Numbered from the stretch's first letter, positions 1 through 11,892 are shown. The stretch: 64,000 bases of DNA from Hydnum rufescens UP504 (GCA_014904985.1 MU128923.1:124001-188000); one strand, 5' to 3'. A program made the numbers and translations. The notes: generated by a model from the sequence alone, not told the origin.

Positions 1-929
1 ACCTTATCATCAGCCTGGGATCCTGCTCCCGACCCCTCCAGTTGCGGTCTCTCCACTCCCTCAGCCCGTCTACCTCCCCTATGGGTATTCCCCAGGGCAG
101 CCAACGATCCCGTTGCAGCCCAGTCCGCGCGCACGGTCCCTCAATCTGGCACCGGTGCTCCTCGATGTTATCAATTTCCCTAGTACGGCTTCCCGCCGCC
201 AGCAGCAGACTCCCCATCTCCACTACGATTTGCGAGATTTCCCTTCCCGTGCACTCGTCAGCACGAATTCGTCGTTTTCACTCAGCGATAGTCTGCTGAC
301 GGCGAGTATCCTCAACCCGGCCACGACCGCTATCAAGGTGGTCAGTAAGGCGTTCCCGTGGGAGATCGATGTTGAGAGTGCGGACGATAATACACCCGTT
401 ACTTTGGAAGACTTGATCACTGCTGTCCATGCTGTGAGCTGGTTTTATTAAGATGCTTTTCGAGATCTAAGACCCTGATGTGACAAACGATCTTATTCGC
501 TCTAGGCTTTGGACAAGCATATCACTGGATCCGAATGGTGGATCGTCACAGAGGATGTCCGCAGCAAGTACGTCCATGAGGGATTCATATATCGCGATGG
601 GTGCATTCTGACGTATTGTATTTAGGGTCAGTGCGCAGTATAGCAAGAATTGCGACGCTTCATCGTCAGGTGAAGGCCGTCATCGTGGACAACTAGAGAA
701 GGCCCGATCCAAAAAAGAGGGTCTCCGAAGGTATAGTACACACAGAATATGACTCAGATATGAATCGATGCTAATCTGTCTTGTTTTCTGGCCATGCAGA
801 ATCGATTGGCTACTGGAGAATTTCGTGATGAAAGGTCTGGAGAAAGATGATCAATTCCTTTCGACTCGTATCCGCGACCCCGTTATACGCGAGAAGACCT
901 GGGTGCTTGTCACAGGAAACAACAAGTAG
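1..929 (+). CDS. DUF6699-domain protein, 5' partial
   Basis: The window opens inside the first visible exon. Four exons join cleanly at 1-433, 506-567, 626-730 and 800-929; each intron has GT-AG ends and the joins keep phase. The product is proline- and serine-rich at first, then carries a compact domain with the pattern 'LNLAPVLLDVINFP', 'HYDLRDFPS', 'ATTAIKVVSKAFPWEIDV', 'VTLEDLITAVH' and a tail ending 'EKTWVLVTGNNK'. This matches my recollection of DUF6699, a fungal domain of unknown function common in Agaricomycetes. No signal peptide or membrane segment is visible in the part present. The true start lies upstream of the window. Function unknown. Confidence 0.75.
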
Positions 930-2157
930 GCCTTCAGGAAACAGTGAAGTGCTTTTGAAACGAAGTGTACGGATCTGGTATTGATTTTGTGAGGCTTGTA
1001 TGACTGCGATGTACTTATAGTACTGCAATACCCAATGAAATTTACTCGTTTTTGCTCTATCGTTGTCTTCCAGGCCATTGTTTTTCTATGTCATACGTTG
1101 TTGCACTCTGTGACTTCATGCGGGTCTGGCTAGTGTTGTTGCGAGTGAGTTGAGGGGAAGGAGGTTGTGAATTTTCAGCTGGCAATTATATCCTTTGTCA
1201 TGGATGTCGGTTAAGAAGAATCGCTCAATTTGCAAATGAAGTCTGCACGCACATTGGATTTTTAGGTTAACTCAAAGTACTTAGTGTACTAGTGAGAGCA
1301 AGGAACGAGAACGGGTCAGACAGTTAGAATAAGCGCGCGCATGATCGAGTCACGTGTTCTCAAGAACCCCACTCGTCCCTCTTATTGCAGTAGTTAAGTG
1401 CACCCATCGACCTTCCCTTTTGCTCCCTGTTAGTGCAGTGCAATCCTTCACAGTCGTATGGTCTACATCGCGTGTTCCAGGGCTCCAGTCCATTCAGCCT
1501 GGATTCTTTTACTCACCTAGCTCACCCCTAGCTATATCACAGATAGAGAAGAGATTGTACTTTAAAACAGTGTAGAACTGGTGGAGCCACAGTATAGAGG
1601 GAAGTGTGCGGTCATCTTTGTGAAAGACTCATTGTGTATATTACAGTAATATTCTTATGGCACCCCACTATTCTTATCACCTTCATCAGCTCGGCTCGAC
1701 TTCGCAGCGACTTGCTCGTTTGGCTACTCAGCTCATGGCTCGAGCCAATTTTGAGCCCGACTGGTACTGTAACCGCACAAAGTCTAACAAAGAGAATCTC
1801 TTGACGTGACATCTCTGCTAACGTCAATTGCAAAGAGGGGTCTGAGGACCTGTGACACTAGCAATGGAGACAGGGGTATCATTGGATTCCAACGGCCGAG
1901 ATGCGGCGTGGATCACCCCAGAAACTTGGCCAATTGTTCAGGCATGACATCCTGGGGCAGGTAGCAAAGTAGCCCCATGTGACAGGTTTCCTATGGGTTG
2001 TAGCAACTTTTTCCCAGGCCTGACCTGACACTTCTGACAGGTGCAGCGGAGCGGCTGGGAGGTCCGGTAAATGCCGGACACGCGATTCTATCGATATATG
2101 TTGCAGAGTGCCGTCGTGCTTATCAACTCGTCCGTTTTTCTTCGCCCCTAGTGTGAG
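930..2157. other. Intergenic, no gene seen
   Basis: About 1.2 kb between the DUF6699 gene and the gamma-glutamyltranspeptidase. The short open frames here have no recognisable domain and no convincing exon chain. It should contain the terminator of the first gene and the promoter of the second, but I see no specific motif. Confidence 0.5.
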
Positions 2158-5030
2158 ATGTCCACCGCTGCCTCGGTCACCTCCTCTTCGTCTCCGCTCA
2201 AGAACAGCTATGCTTCCCCGAACCGTGGCCATCACGTCACTTTTGTAGAACTCCATACAGATTCCGAGCTGGATGTCGAGCGAGACGCATTCGGCCAGGA
2301 TGGCGATGAATGGGGGGATTCCAATGAAAGTTTCCGAATCTTGGGCTCGGACCGAGCTATCCTTGACGAGGAATATCGTACCCGGTGGCATATAACGGAT
2401 TTACTTATCGCGCTGGGGACGGGACTCATCCTGGCCGCCATTATGTTGAGTGTTATATATGCAGAGAGTGGTGGCGTGTTGTTCCCTGCAAATTGTGTCT
2501 TGAACATAAAACTTATCGCCCATGGAAAGGCCACCGTTTTTATCCCATCCCCGGGCCCCGTGCGCCCACGTGTATCAATCCCTCCAGCAAATCAGGGAAT
2601 GAAGCTTTCCTCATCAAGGCAAAGAATGGTGTTGTTGCCAGCGAATACGAGGACTGTTCCTTGATTGGAGTGCGAATCCTCAAGGTGTCTTCGTGAAGGC
2701 GCATCCCCGCGTCGTATCTTTACTTACTGAGTCTGCAGGAAGGTGGGAATGCTGTAGATGCTGCCATAGCAAGCAAGTGAGTGGATATATGCAGCTATTT
2801 TCACTAGGAAGGCCTGACGACCCATGGACCCCTGACCAGCTTGTGCGGTGAGCATTGCGAATTTAATCGTTTTTAATCTGTCGGGAGTTATATCTCTCGA
2901 ATGAAGTCGGTACAGTCAGTCCATCTGCTTCAGGAATTGGAGGGTATGCAGTTCGTAGTATCCCCCCAAACCGTGGCCTTGACGTATCCCATTCAACAGC
3001 GGAGGATTCGCCATAGTCCGCCTCCCTCCCGTAAATACAAGGTCTTCGAATGCGTCCACGGTCTTCACTGTGGATTTCCGGGAAACGGGACCTGCACTAG
3101 CAAGTGCGAGTATGTACCCACCCCACTCTAACACATCAAAATATGGAGGATTATCTGTTGGCGTCCCTGGGGAGCTACGTGGTTTAGCAGAGATGCATCG
3201 ACGATGGGGTCGATTAGAGTGGCGAAAGATCGTGGAACCCGCAGCGCTCATTGCCATGGGATGGAAAGTCGGGCCAGAGCTTGACAAGAAGCTCCACGTA
3301 CGTTGCTCGCTTCTTGCGGGTGTCATTGGTATGCTAAGCGAAAGTCTGCATTTAATGGGGATGGAATTGGGTCCTCCTTTGTAGTGGTATGGCCAGTGGA
3401 TACTTCAAGATCCAGACTGGCAGCCCATATTCGCTCCCATGGGCCGTCTTCTGTCCCAGGGGGAGTGGATATCACGTTCAGCGTACGGTCGGACGCTCGC
3501 CGAAATAGCAGAACAAGGCGCTGAGGCTTTTTATAAGGTTCAATTTTACTCCACTTGGGTAAGCCGAGATACTGAGACGGTGTCTATCTTCACTTTGTTC
3601 AGGGCCCCATCGCGGAAGCTATGGTGAAGAAAGTCCGAGATACAGGTGGTATTCTGACGCTGGACGATCTTGCCTCGTACCAACCAATTGTCCGACTTGC
3701 TCTCGAAGGGTCCTACCGCGGGCGAAAGGTATACACGACGCACCCGCCCACGTCCGGTGTTGTCGTTTTGCACATCCTTAATGTTCTAGAGTCATTTGAT
3801 CTTATAAGAGAGGGGAGGACGCCAACCAATGTTCATCGGCTTGTCGAAGCGCTCAAATGTGGGTCGTGCCCAACCTTCTACACGTGATTCACTTCACCAC
3901 CGACTGATAACCTTTGCAGTTGGATTTGGAGCGCGGTGGGATTCAATTCGCCACTCGGTTCGGGAAGACTTATTGGCTCACATTCTTGCCATGTAGAACG
4001 AACCTAGCGGATCCAGCGTTCCTCGAAGACGTGTCCTACATTAGAGAACTTGGCACGAAGAAATTCGGCGCCATTATTGCAGCTAATATTACTGACGTGG
4101 GCAATTCCTATTTCTTAATGCCTCTATACTGATCAGGATTTACCTATTGCCAATCACAGGACCGCACTCATCCTCCCGAATATTATCATCCAGTTTACGA
4201 TGTAATACAGGACTCCGGCACGGTGCGCATAACCTTACCGTAGAATTGAAACCATATGTGATTGGCTTTATCTGTTGCAATCGTAGACCCACACGTCAGT
4301 CGTCGACTCCGAAGGACTTGCAGTGGGCATCAGCTCCACCGTAAATCTTGCGTTCGGATCACGCGTCCTGGAACCTCTAACCGGTATCATCATGAACGAC
4401 GAAATGGATGATTTTAGTGTTCCTCACACGCCTAACGGCTTTGGACTTTGGCCATCACCCTGTATGTTCCTCATCTCCATGACAGGCCAGCTCCACAATG
4501 TATCCTTACCCATCTATGTATAGACAACTATCCTGCGGCCGGAAAGCGCCCGCTCTCTTCCATGACCCCGGTTATAATGGAGAAGGAAGATGGCCGATTT
4601 CACCTCCTCGTGGGTGGTTCGGGCGGCTCTCGCATATTCGGCGCAGTCGTCCAAGCGATTCTCGGAATAGACTGGGGTATGGACATCAGTAGTGCAATAG
4701 AGCAGCCTCGGGTGCATCATCAACTATTCCCCCAAGAGTTAACATTGGAGACTACGATCAGTAATAAGGAAGTAGAGGCTCTCAAGGCCATTGGGCACCA
4801 CGTCGTCAGTAAGTCCTTGTCCTTCTGCAACAATTTGAGCGGCGCATTCATGATGGCCTCGCAGTGTCGGACATCAATATAGGTAGATCTGAGGTCCAAG
4901 GAGTGTATGCGGATGACGACGGGACCCTTTTCGGTAAGTCGGTTGTATTGATCAAGAGTAAGAGCACTAATCATTCCGCATCGTAGGTGCAAGTGATTCA
5001 CGAAAGCACGGGATTGCCGCGGGGTATTAG
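2158..5030 (+). CDS. Gamma-glutamyltranspeptidase, membrane anchored
   Basis: Cleaves gamma-glutamyl bonds of glutathione and its conjugates; self-processes into two subunits. The ATG at 2158 opens an acidic cytosolic tail followed by one hydrophobic anchor at about residues 80-101, so a type II membrane enzyme of the vacuole or cell surface is likely. The GGT core then follows across about ten introns: 'KNGVVASEYEDCS', 'EGGNAVDAAIA', 'GIGGGGFAIVRLP', 'TVDFRETGPA', 'FGFGARTNLADPAFL', 'YYHPVYD', then 'DSGTTHVSVVDSEG', where the first Thr of the TTH is the expected nucleophile. Later 'GKRPLSSMTP' and 'VGGSGGSRI' bind the substrate, and it ends 'DSRKHGIAAGY'. Apparent stops near 3950-4000 and 4130-4270 fall in introns that remove them in phase. 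The exon between about 2834 and 2943 is the one part I could not place exactly; the region between the conserved Cys and GIGG is slightly shorter than usual. Enzyme appears intact. Confidence 0.9.
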
Positions 5031-5138
5031 AAGAGCATAGGATATTGCTGTTGCAACTTAGGGCTGAATTTTACCCGCCTATGAGAGTGACCTCGGAGCC
5101 CACACGTCGGCTTTGGTATTATTGCTAGTGAACTATTG

Positions 5139-6915
5139 TTACCGTCGCTTTTTGATGGAGCCTATGTACTCCCTGAGATCGTCTGAAAATGGGTATCCTG
5201 CTTGTTGCAATTCCTCCCACGCCAGTTCCCACCGCTGGTCTAGAGCTTTGGCGGTCCTACGGATGAGGGAATCGTACACTTTGTATGTAGGCTTGAATCC
5301 CTCGGCCTTCATTTCCTCCAAATAGAAGAACGCATCCTCGTAGGTGGGCTGCGTGAGGCACAGCACGATCAGGCGCTCGTAAGTCCCTGCGTTGGGCCGA
5401 ATCCCAACTTCCCGCGCTTCGAGCACTAATTTGTCCCCTAGAGCGCGGTGCGCAAGGAGGATACAACCTGAAAGGAGGGCATTTAATGATTCTACATTGG
5501 TTTGGACGCCGAGGTCTTCTGCGGCTTTGTATATCCCAACGGCGCGTTGCATATCCTGTAGAGAGACGGCGGCGCTGATGACGGCGTTGAATGCAGCGAT
5601 AGATACTTTGGTACCATCCCGCTTCAACTGCTCGAGATGTTCATAAGCCTCATCGACAGTGTCGACGTTTCTAGATATGGCTTTGAAGAGCGAGTGTGTC
5701 GTCTCGGGTGTCATATCGATCGACTCGGATGAGAAGATTCCAAGGACGAATAGGGCGTCTTTGACCTGCCCCGCGACGACGAATGATTCCAGGAGAGCGG
5801 CGACGTGGTGTTCTTGGAATGGAATCCCAGCACTCTTCATGACACGGAGGACATCGGTCGCGATATGCGGGAGGCCATGTCTTGCAGCGGTGTGTAGGAT
5901 TTTTATTGCCAGGCCTTCATCTGGGATGATAGCACCCCGCACTACTGCTTGGTGCCATCCTTCCTCTACTCCTTCGGCCTGTAGTAAGTGTAAGTCAGTT
6001 ATTATTAGCTCACTTGCCAAACATGCGACCCAACGTACGAAAAAAACTTCGCTGAGCCGCTGAGGATGTTGAGCCATATCCGACCCTCAAACCGGCGCGG
6101 GGAGTTCGCCTCGAACAGTGTCGCATAGTCCAATGCCAATTTGGGCTGCCTAGTGAGGATGGCGGTGTTAACGATCATCTCTGCCGTCTGGATATTCGGC
6201 GCCACGCCAGCGACGTCCATATCGTGGAGCGTTTTCAAGCACATTGCAATATTTAGAAAGTTGGCGTGGTGTGCAATTATATTTTGGAATGTCGCCGAGT
6301 CGGGCATAACATATTCATCGCGCATCATTTGAAGTATTGGATGGAGGGCCTCAGGTGTGTTTTCTGCCGACTATGTATGACTGGGTATGTGAGCGATGGC
6401 CCACACAGCGGTCGCTTGCAAAAACTTACCTGGATGAGATAATTGTATGATTCGACGTTTGGGTTGACACCCAATGCTTCCATATCTGAGAATAATGCCC
6501 AGGCATCTTCCAGCAGATGATATTTCCCAAATGCACGCAATATGGTGTTATAGGTTTCTATATTCGGTCGAACCCCTCGCCGCACCAAAATATGTGAAAG
6601 GTCGACAATATCCTTGATGTTGTCTGCTTCAAGTGCACGCGCCAAACTCTGATTTAAAGAAGAGATAAAGCTAGGTCGTTCTCCTGGGGGGTTTGTAGAG
6701 ATTGGGGGTGGCTTATAGGAGAGAGTTGGAGGAGGTTCGGGTTTGACTCGAGGAGGCTCTGCCAGATAAGTATTATTGCCTAACGAGTTATTTGAGAAAT
6801 ATTTCGTAGTGGCGAGTACAGGATTCTTACGCCTTGCTAAAGGAACGCAAGCCCTTAATATAGGCCGTACTCGCGCAGTAGCAGACAATACACGCGAGCA
6901 CTGGGCCGAGGCCAT
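5139..6915 (-). CDS. Pentatricopeptide repeat (PPR) protein, probably mitochondrial
   Basis: Three exons, 6915-6430, 6370-6014 and 5978-5139, with phase-0 GT-AG introns, give about 560 residues. The N-terminus is Arg/Ala/Ser-rich without acids ('MASAQCSRVLSATARVRP'), as in a mitochondrial presequence. The rest is helical repeats with the PPR signature: 'NIETYNTILRAFGKYHLLED', 'NVESYNYLIQ', 'DSATFQNIIAHHANFLNIA', 'NAGTYERLIVLCLTQPTYED', 'YKVYDSLIRRTAKALDQ'. PPR proteins bind organellar RNA and act in mitochondrial transcript stability, processing or translation; the target cannot be read from the sequence. It is head-to-head with the Dap1-like gene, with start codons only 14 bp apart. The product ends in a basic 'KKRR'. 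Confidence 0.85.
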
Positions 6916-6929
6916 AGCAAACGAAATTT

Positions 6930-7714
6930 ATGAGATTTGCTTCCGTCTTACTTTACACTCTCACCATGATAGACACCTTGGTTCACACTTTGCAAGAGAC
7001 ACCGGCTAACGTTGCACTCTTGATACCAATTGCGTACTTGATCTATGATATCGTCTTTCCACGGTTAGGACTTGCACCTGGTGTCCCTATCCCCACATCG
7101 TACGAAGAGGCGTACACATGGAAGCCCAAGACCCATCCTCCCACCATTCTTTTTCAAGCGATACTCCCCGGTGACCCTGGAACAATATGAATGGGAAGAA
7201 GAACCCAAGGATATTGTTGGCCATTAACCGGGTTGTGTACGACGTTACCGCCGGGAAATCCTTCTATGGTCCAGGTATGTGGAGTCCTCCCACTTGTGAA
7301 TTGTTTCTTCACACTGATCGATGAAGATGGCCCATATGGAAACTTCGCTGGGCGAGATGCATCCCGTGGAATGGCGAGACAGTCCTTTGACTTGGGTGAT
7401 TCCCAATAACTTGGAGGTCTCCGGAACTTGGCTGAGGCTGATTGTTTTGCATGTGGTACAGATATGCTCACTCCTGTGGATGCCTATATTGATCCATTAA
7501 AGGACCTTACCCCATCGGAGATGTGGGTTACTATTTTCGGATCCTCTGGACTAACACTAATCGCTGGGCTGTTCCTCTGCAGTGAAAATATGAATAGTAT
7601 GACGTTCGCCTGTGGGAATAGGCATGCACTCACGAACTGTTTTCAGATTGGAGTGATCACTTTCAGCACAAATATATAGTTTGCGGTGAACTCGTTGAGA
7701 ATCATGAACTGTAG
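6930..7714 (+). CDS. DAP1: Dap1-like (MAPR/cytochrome b5-related) heme-binding membrane protein with two apparent frameshifts
   Basis: An N-terminal membrane anchor ('VALLIPIAYLIYDIVF') is followed by a MAPR/cytochrome b5-like domain: 'FKRYSPVTLEQYEWEEE', 'RILLAINRVVYDVTAGKSF', 'GPYGNFAGRDASRGMARQSF', 'MLTPVDAYIDPLKDLTPSE', 'YIVCGELVENHEL'. Family members (yeast Dap1, PGRMC1) bind heme and support P450 enzymes such as sterol 14-demethylase in the ER. Four introns resolve downstream of 7270, including small exons around 7585-7600. Upstream, the reading frame changes twice without possible introns: at a T run (7150-7154, one extra T) and near 7205-7210 (one extra base). The protein is otherwise fully conserved, so I keep it as a CDS and suspect sequence error, though a pseudogene is possible. 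ATG 6966 is an alternative start that still keeps the anchor. Confidence 0.75.
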
Positions 7715-8850
7715 TGCCTGTTCCCCCTTTTCTCCGCTCCTTGAGCAATACAACGCGTCCTGTTGTTACATCGCCACCTTAAATTCGTACGGGGATTGCC
7801 GGGGACCGCGCTTTCTGGAATCTTCAACTATGACCTCTGCGGAGATTTTTCCTCACATTGGATGAGACTGACCTGATCTGTTTGAATTCAAGTCTCGCCT
7901 TCGGGAAATCGTAATTCGTGAGCTTGGCAACCTTTTCTGGACTCGGGCATTCTCGCATCGTTAGGTTCTGCGAACATGCAGTTACTTGTCCAAATCTTAC
8001 TGATTATGTATGAGTGGCACGCAGAAATGTACTCTAAGAGATCCAATCTCACGTAAATGCTATCTTTCAGCAACAATGGCAGCATTCACCTCGATGTATG
8101 TTATTGCTCTTACATCGACAAGAGGCGTACTCATCCAGAAGTTGATATTAGAATATGGCTACATGTATTCTAGGGCGTATTATCTGACGAAACAAGATGA
8201 GGACTTCCTTGCAACTTCGATGCCTTCTTGCACGACTCCCCTTTCAATCAGCCTGTCATCGTGACCGATATTGATCACCAGCAGTGCTTAGAGTCTCGAA
8301 CTTGATCGTGTCCGTTTAGTGGTCTAACCTGAAGCTTCGTTCGGGATCGCATACGACATTGCTGTGGCCACGGCCATCGATTTCATCCCTACCGAGGGTC
8401 ACGTATAGGAATATGGATCGTATACATCCAGGTACTAAATTAACAGGTCATTGCAACCTATTTCTATTCGTTTCCTTCACGAAAATGGTCTCGTATGTTT
8501 ACTACGCCGGCTTCGGTGGGCTGGTCTTCCCCAGTCCTTAGACCCGCTTTCAAGCCCTCCTATAAACATGCAAAAACGGCAGGTCAGAAGTGGAGGGATT
8601 CAGACGAAGCGGAATCTCGAAAAACTGGCAAGTACACTCGCAGGCCTTTCTTGGTCTACCGGATCGTCCTGCTCACGAAGTATGAGCTGAATGCGGAATA
8701 GAAGGTCCTGCATGAAAAGCCGCGAATCCCAGTACAAGTATTTCTGAAAGCAATGAAGAAAATAATGATGGCAATGTAATGCACTCGTACTTCATTCTTG
8801 GAAATAGCGTTGTTTGAAGGGACTGGTTCACGTTACGATCGTGCGAGAAC
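7715..8850. other. Gene-poor stretch, possible gene remnant
   Basis: Short open segments (for example 8010-8264 and 8495-8701 on the plus strand) have mixed codon use and no alignable domain I recognise. A peptide around 8215-8290 reads like protein ('NFDAFLHDSPFNQPV') but is closed by stops on both sides. This could be a strongly decayed gene; I do not assign a function. Confidence 0.3.
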
Positions 8851-8852
8851 TG

Positions 8853-9242
8853 CTACGTACTCTGCAAGACCGTAAAGTACTCGACATTCTTCACCCCTTG
8901 CTCCTCCAAGAGTGTTTGCATCATACCATCCTTGTCACACATCTTGAACCAAGTGAACCGGGATTTCTTGCTAAAATGTGGTTCCACCGACATCTGCGTG
9001 ATAATCATCACGTACGAGTCATCAGTAGTTGGATGCGAGATGTGCGTATAGGTGGCATTGTGATCACTGAGGTAGCTCTCGACCGCCCGTAAGGCCATGA
9101 GATTGCGGCGGATTGTGCAGCAGCGTTCGGATGTGTCAATTGACTCGGACTGCAGCAGTTCGTGCAAAGCCCTCTCCTTTTCATGAATGTCTGGGTCGAG
9201 TCGGTGCCCCCACTCGTGTGCCTCGGCGATGGGCATCGTCAT
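8853..9242 (-). CDS. Hypothetical protein, copy A of a dispersed paralogue pair
   Basis: A 129-codon open frame beginning 'MTMPIAEAHEWGHRLDPD' and ending shortly after 'LLEEQGVKNVEYFTVL'. I do not recognise the family. It is clearly homologous to the reading frame at 18465-18924 on the opposite strand: shared segments include 'DPDIHEKERA', 'HPT.DD.YVMI.TQ', 'KDGM..TLLEEQGVKN.EY'. Homology extends upstream of this ATG (an 'FYKYGGM' segment lies just 5' in another frame behind a T run) and downstream past the stop codon, so the ancestral protein was probably a little longer at both ends. The conserved stretches suggest a small soluble domain. It lies at the edge of the transposon-containing island. 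It may itself be a truncated remnant. Confidence 0.5.
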   Translation of the reverse strand: MTMPIAEAHEWGHRLDPDIHEKERALHELLQSESIDTSERCCTIRRNLMALRAVESYLSDHNATYTHISHPTTDDSYVMIITQMSVEPHFSKKSRFTWFKMCDKDGMMQTLLEEQGVKNVEYFTVLQST

Positions 9243-9899
9243 GCCACCGTATTTGTAAAAAAAACCTCTTAACGAATATTAGCAGTATTCAGCCCCTGAG
9301 CATACATATACACACTGGTGCCATCGTGCTGAGTAGGTATGGTAAGTGGACTGATGCTGGTGGTGTTCTCTCTTGTATGTGGTAGCTCCTGGCTCCCTAC
9401 AATTGTGCAGGTTATAAGGCGCCTAGTGAGACTTCCGCTTCTGATTATGTAACCTCTGGGCCTTAGTCTCTCGTTATTTTTTGTCGGTGAGATCGGACCC
9501 CGTGCGGTTTTTTTAGGCCTGATTCATGTACGTGAAAATAAACAGATTGCGAGCACGGGGGTCCCGGCGACTTTAAGTTCCCTGATGCCACGGTGGCCCC
9601 AACGAACTTGGCCGGTCGTTCTATACCTTTCTTAGTCCCCCAGTAGGCTGCGCTCCTGAGCATTCCCGCCCACAGCTAAATATATCGGCGGTCCTCAAAC
9701 ATCGGACCCTCGGTCAGTACGCGGACGCTTAGAACCCGAATCCAGAATTTCATTGCTTAACACCCAGCATACCAAGTTCCCCAAGAGCAGTCCTTATGAA
9801 ATTTCGTGCAGGTGGTCAAATTAGGAGTCTTAGGACGGTATTGGCGGTTGTCTTTCATTCTCCATGCCCAGTTCGCCCTCCCCAGACCAGCGAGGTCGC
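9243..9899. other. Intergenic, no gene seen
   Basis: Non-coding in appearance, with short frames only. It leads directly into the left target-site duplication of the transposable element. Confidence 0.5.
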
Positions 9900-10589
9900 T
9901 CAACAGATAGGGCTCCTCACAGATCGGATCTCTGCGGATTAGATCCGCAGATCCTCGGATAGGCTCGGACCCGGATCCACTAGTCGGTAGGCCTCCATCA
10001 GAGGATGGGGATCTGACAAAAATCCGCAGATCCTGGCCATGGCCGGGAGACATGCATGCAAGTTCATTGATTGGGATAGTAAAATCAGCTTTAAACACTC
10101 TGAAAATGCAACAAAACACCCTGTAACTAATACGGAATAGATACGCCTGCATCTGCACCTTGGACTTGAGAAATAGTATAGATGTTAAAGTCGTTAATGC
10201 GGCTAATTCCAGTGCGTGGGATATTACTTTTTATGGTAATAAAATCATGTGCTGGGTTTCAGCCCCCGGATACCCCTGTATTGCCAGCTTCAGACCACAG
10301 CAATTTTTAGTCCCGTCGGACATCAGTATTGCAGTTGTGAGTAGTTGGGAAAAACTACACATGTGGGAAGCCCTGCTGAGAGCTCCAGTGGCATCTGAGA
10401 GACGCTTGCCTCTCTCTTGGATCGTAGTCCATAACTAGCACATTTATATTGTAATCCGCGGATTCCATCCGCAGATTGACGGATTCTGATCCACAGACTT
10501 GGATCCCCCCCCCCCTTGACGTGCCTCAATCCGAACGGATGCCATCCGATACGCATCTGATCCGATCTGTAAGGAGCACTATCGACAGA
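9900..10589. mobile_element. Non-autonomous hAT-like DNA transposon (MITE), 674 bp, with TSDs
   Basis: The element spans 9908-10581. Its left end 9908-9930 and the reverse complement of its right end 10559-10581 match at 21 of 23 positions; both start TAG(G/T)GCTCCT. It is flanked by 9900-9907 (TCAACAGA) and 10582-10589 (TCGACAGA), an 8-bp target-site duplication with one mismatch. An 8-bp duplication and TAGNG-type termini are characteristic of the hAT superfamily. The subterminal regions are packed with short copies of a GGAT(C)CGCAGAT-type motif in both orientations (about 9918-10040 and 10450-10570), as seen in hAT subterminal transposase-binding arrays. No transposase is encoded; the 92-codon frame at 10160-10438 shows no known motif. 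It would need a hAT transposase in trans. Confidence 0.85.
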
Positions 10590-11892
10590 CAATGCATCAG
10601 AGAATTTACCCGATGATTGAAACCTGCAATAACCGCGGCGTGTTTTGAGGAACCCCTTATAGCTCAGAGACCATTCGATAAATGTTGCAATTTTGGCGAG
10701 ATTTCTTGGGGTGAAAGCTTCATCCAATTGCAATACTGTACATTAAACTGAAATAGTACCTTTCCCCCTCTATATTCTGGTGCACCTATTATTCATTGGT
10801 CCTCATGTTGATTGTACCTGACCGTCCCACTCTCCCAGAATTTAATTCAATACGTCTCCGCCGATCCTAATCAAATAAGGCATTGACCAGCAGCTGTCAG
10901 GATATGAGAATGGAATGTGCGTCTTCACCGTGAAAAAATGCGCATCGCACTCGTAGACGATTACCCCCAACCAGACGACCGGTTAATCCCAAAGGAATGG
11001 TTATTTTGAGTGAACACGTCCAGCTTTGTTATCTTCTGGGCCCGATGACTCAAATGAGGCCTGTTCACGATCACTGCATCCGTTAATTTCAAGAGCTCCA
11101 AGCCTCATGAAAGGTATATATCACTTGGCATTTACGTTAGGGTGCATGTTTTCCCGGCTAACAGTATTCGGCGTGTGAAGTTTCAGAGTTCAGATATGAG
11201 CCCCTAGTGTGGCCGAACGTTGCTGTGCCGAGTAAGGAGGGATATTGGTGTTGAGATTGAATGAGTTTAGCCATAAAATAGGAAATTCATTTATTATTGT
11301 GGCCCATCCGATATTATGAAAGGCCACAGGGACAGGGGTGGAAATATAGCTCTTTCCAAATTGCTTGAAGTGTACAACCCGGGCCTCTTGAACCAAACCA
11401 AGGCACGGCGCATCTCTCCACTATTTTCCTCGCAGGTCGTTCAATAGAAAGTAAAAGCGGCCTTGACCTCCCGCGCCTTTGCTTCCCACAAGGAAATTAA
11501 ATCCAGTCCCCGTTTGCCAGCATTGTGTCTCCACTCACACTCAATGACTTTCCAATGTAAGAATACACTAACAAATATACAGCCTCCAATAGCAAATATA
11601 CCAAACTAGCCAACAACTTTCCGGTCCTCTCATATACGCAGTAAGTCCGACACTTGGACTCTGGTAAGAGGGAAAATAAAGTACAGGAATGTAACACTGG
11701 CAGATACGCCGGACACGATGATTCTGGCGCTGTTCCACATATCCATTGATCCCGAAGAGATCAAATGAGTGGAGTAAGGCTCACAATATTAATGAGGGCA
11801 GGGGCATTGCGAATGAGTTAAGGTCTATGCAACAAGGTGGTTTCAAGGACAAATCCCATTTGAAGTTCTCTTCATTTGCGCGTAGAGTATGT
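10590..11892. other. Intergenic, no gene seen
   Basis: About 1.3 kb, AT-richer than the core genes, with only short unsupported frames. No repeat or regulatory site is evident. Confidence 0.45.

Noticed and set aside
3940..4330. Apparent stops and frame changes in the GGT gene
   Set aside because: All are removed by GT-AG introns that restore the conserved 'FGFGAR', 'YYHPVYD' and 'SGTTHVSVVD' blocks in phase.
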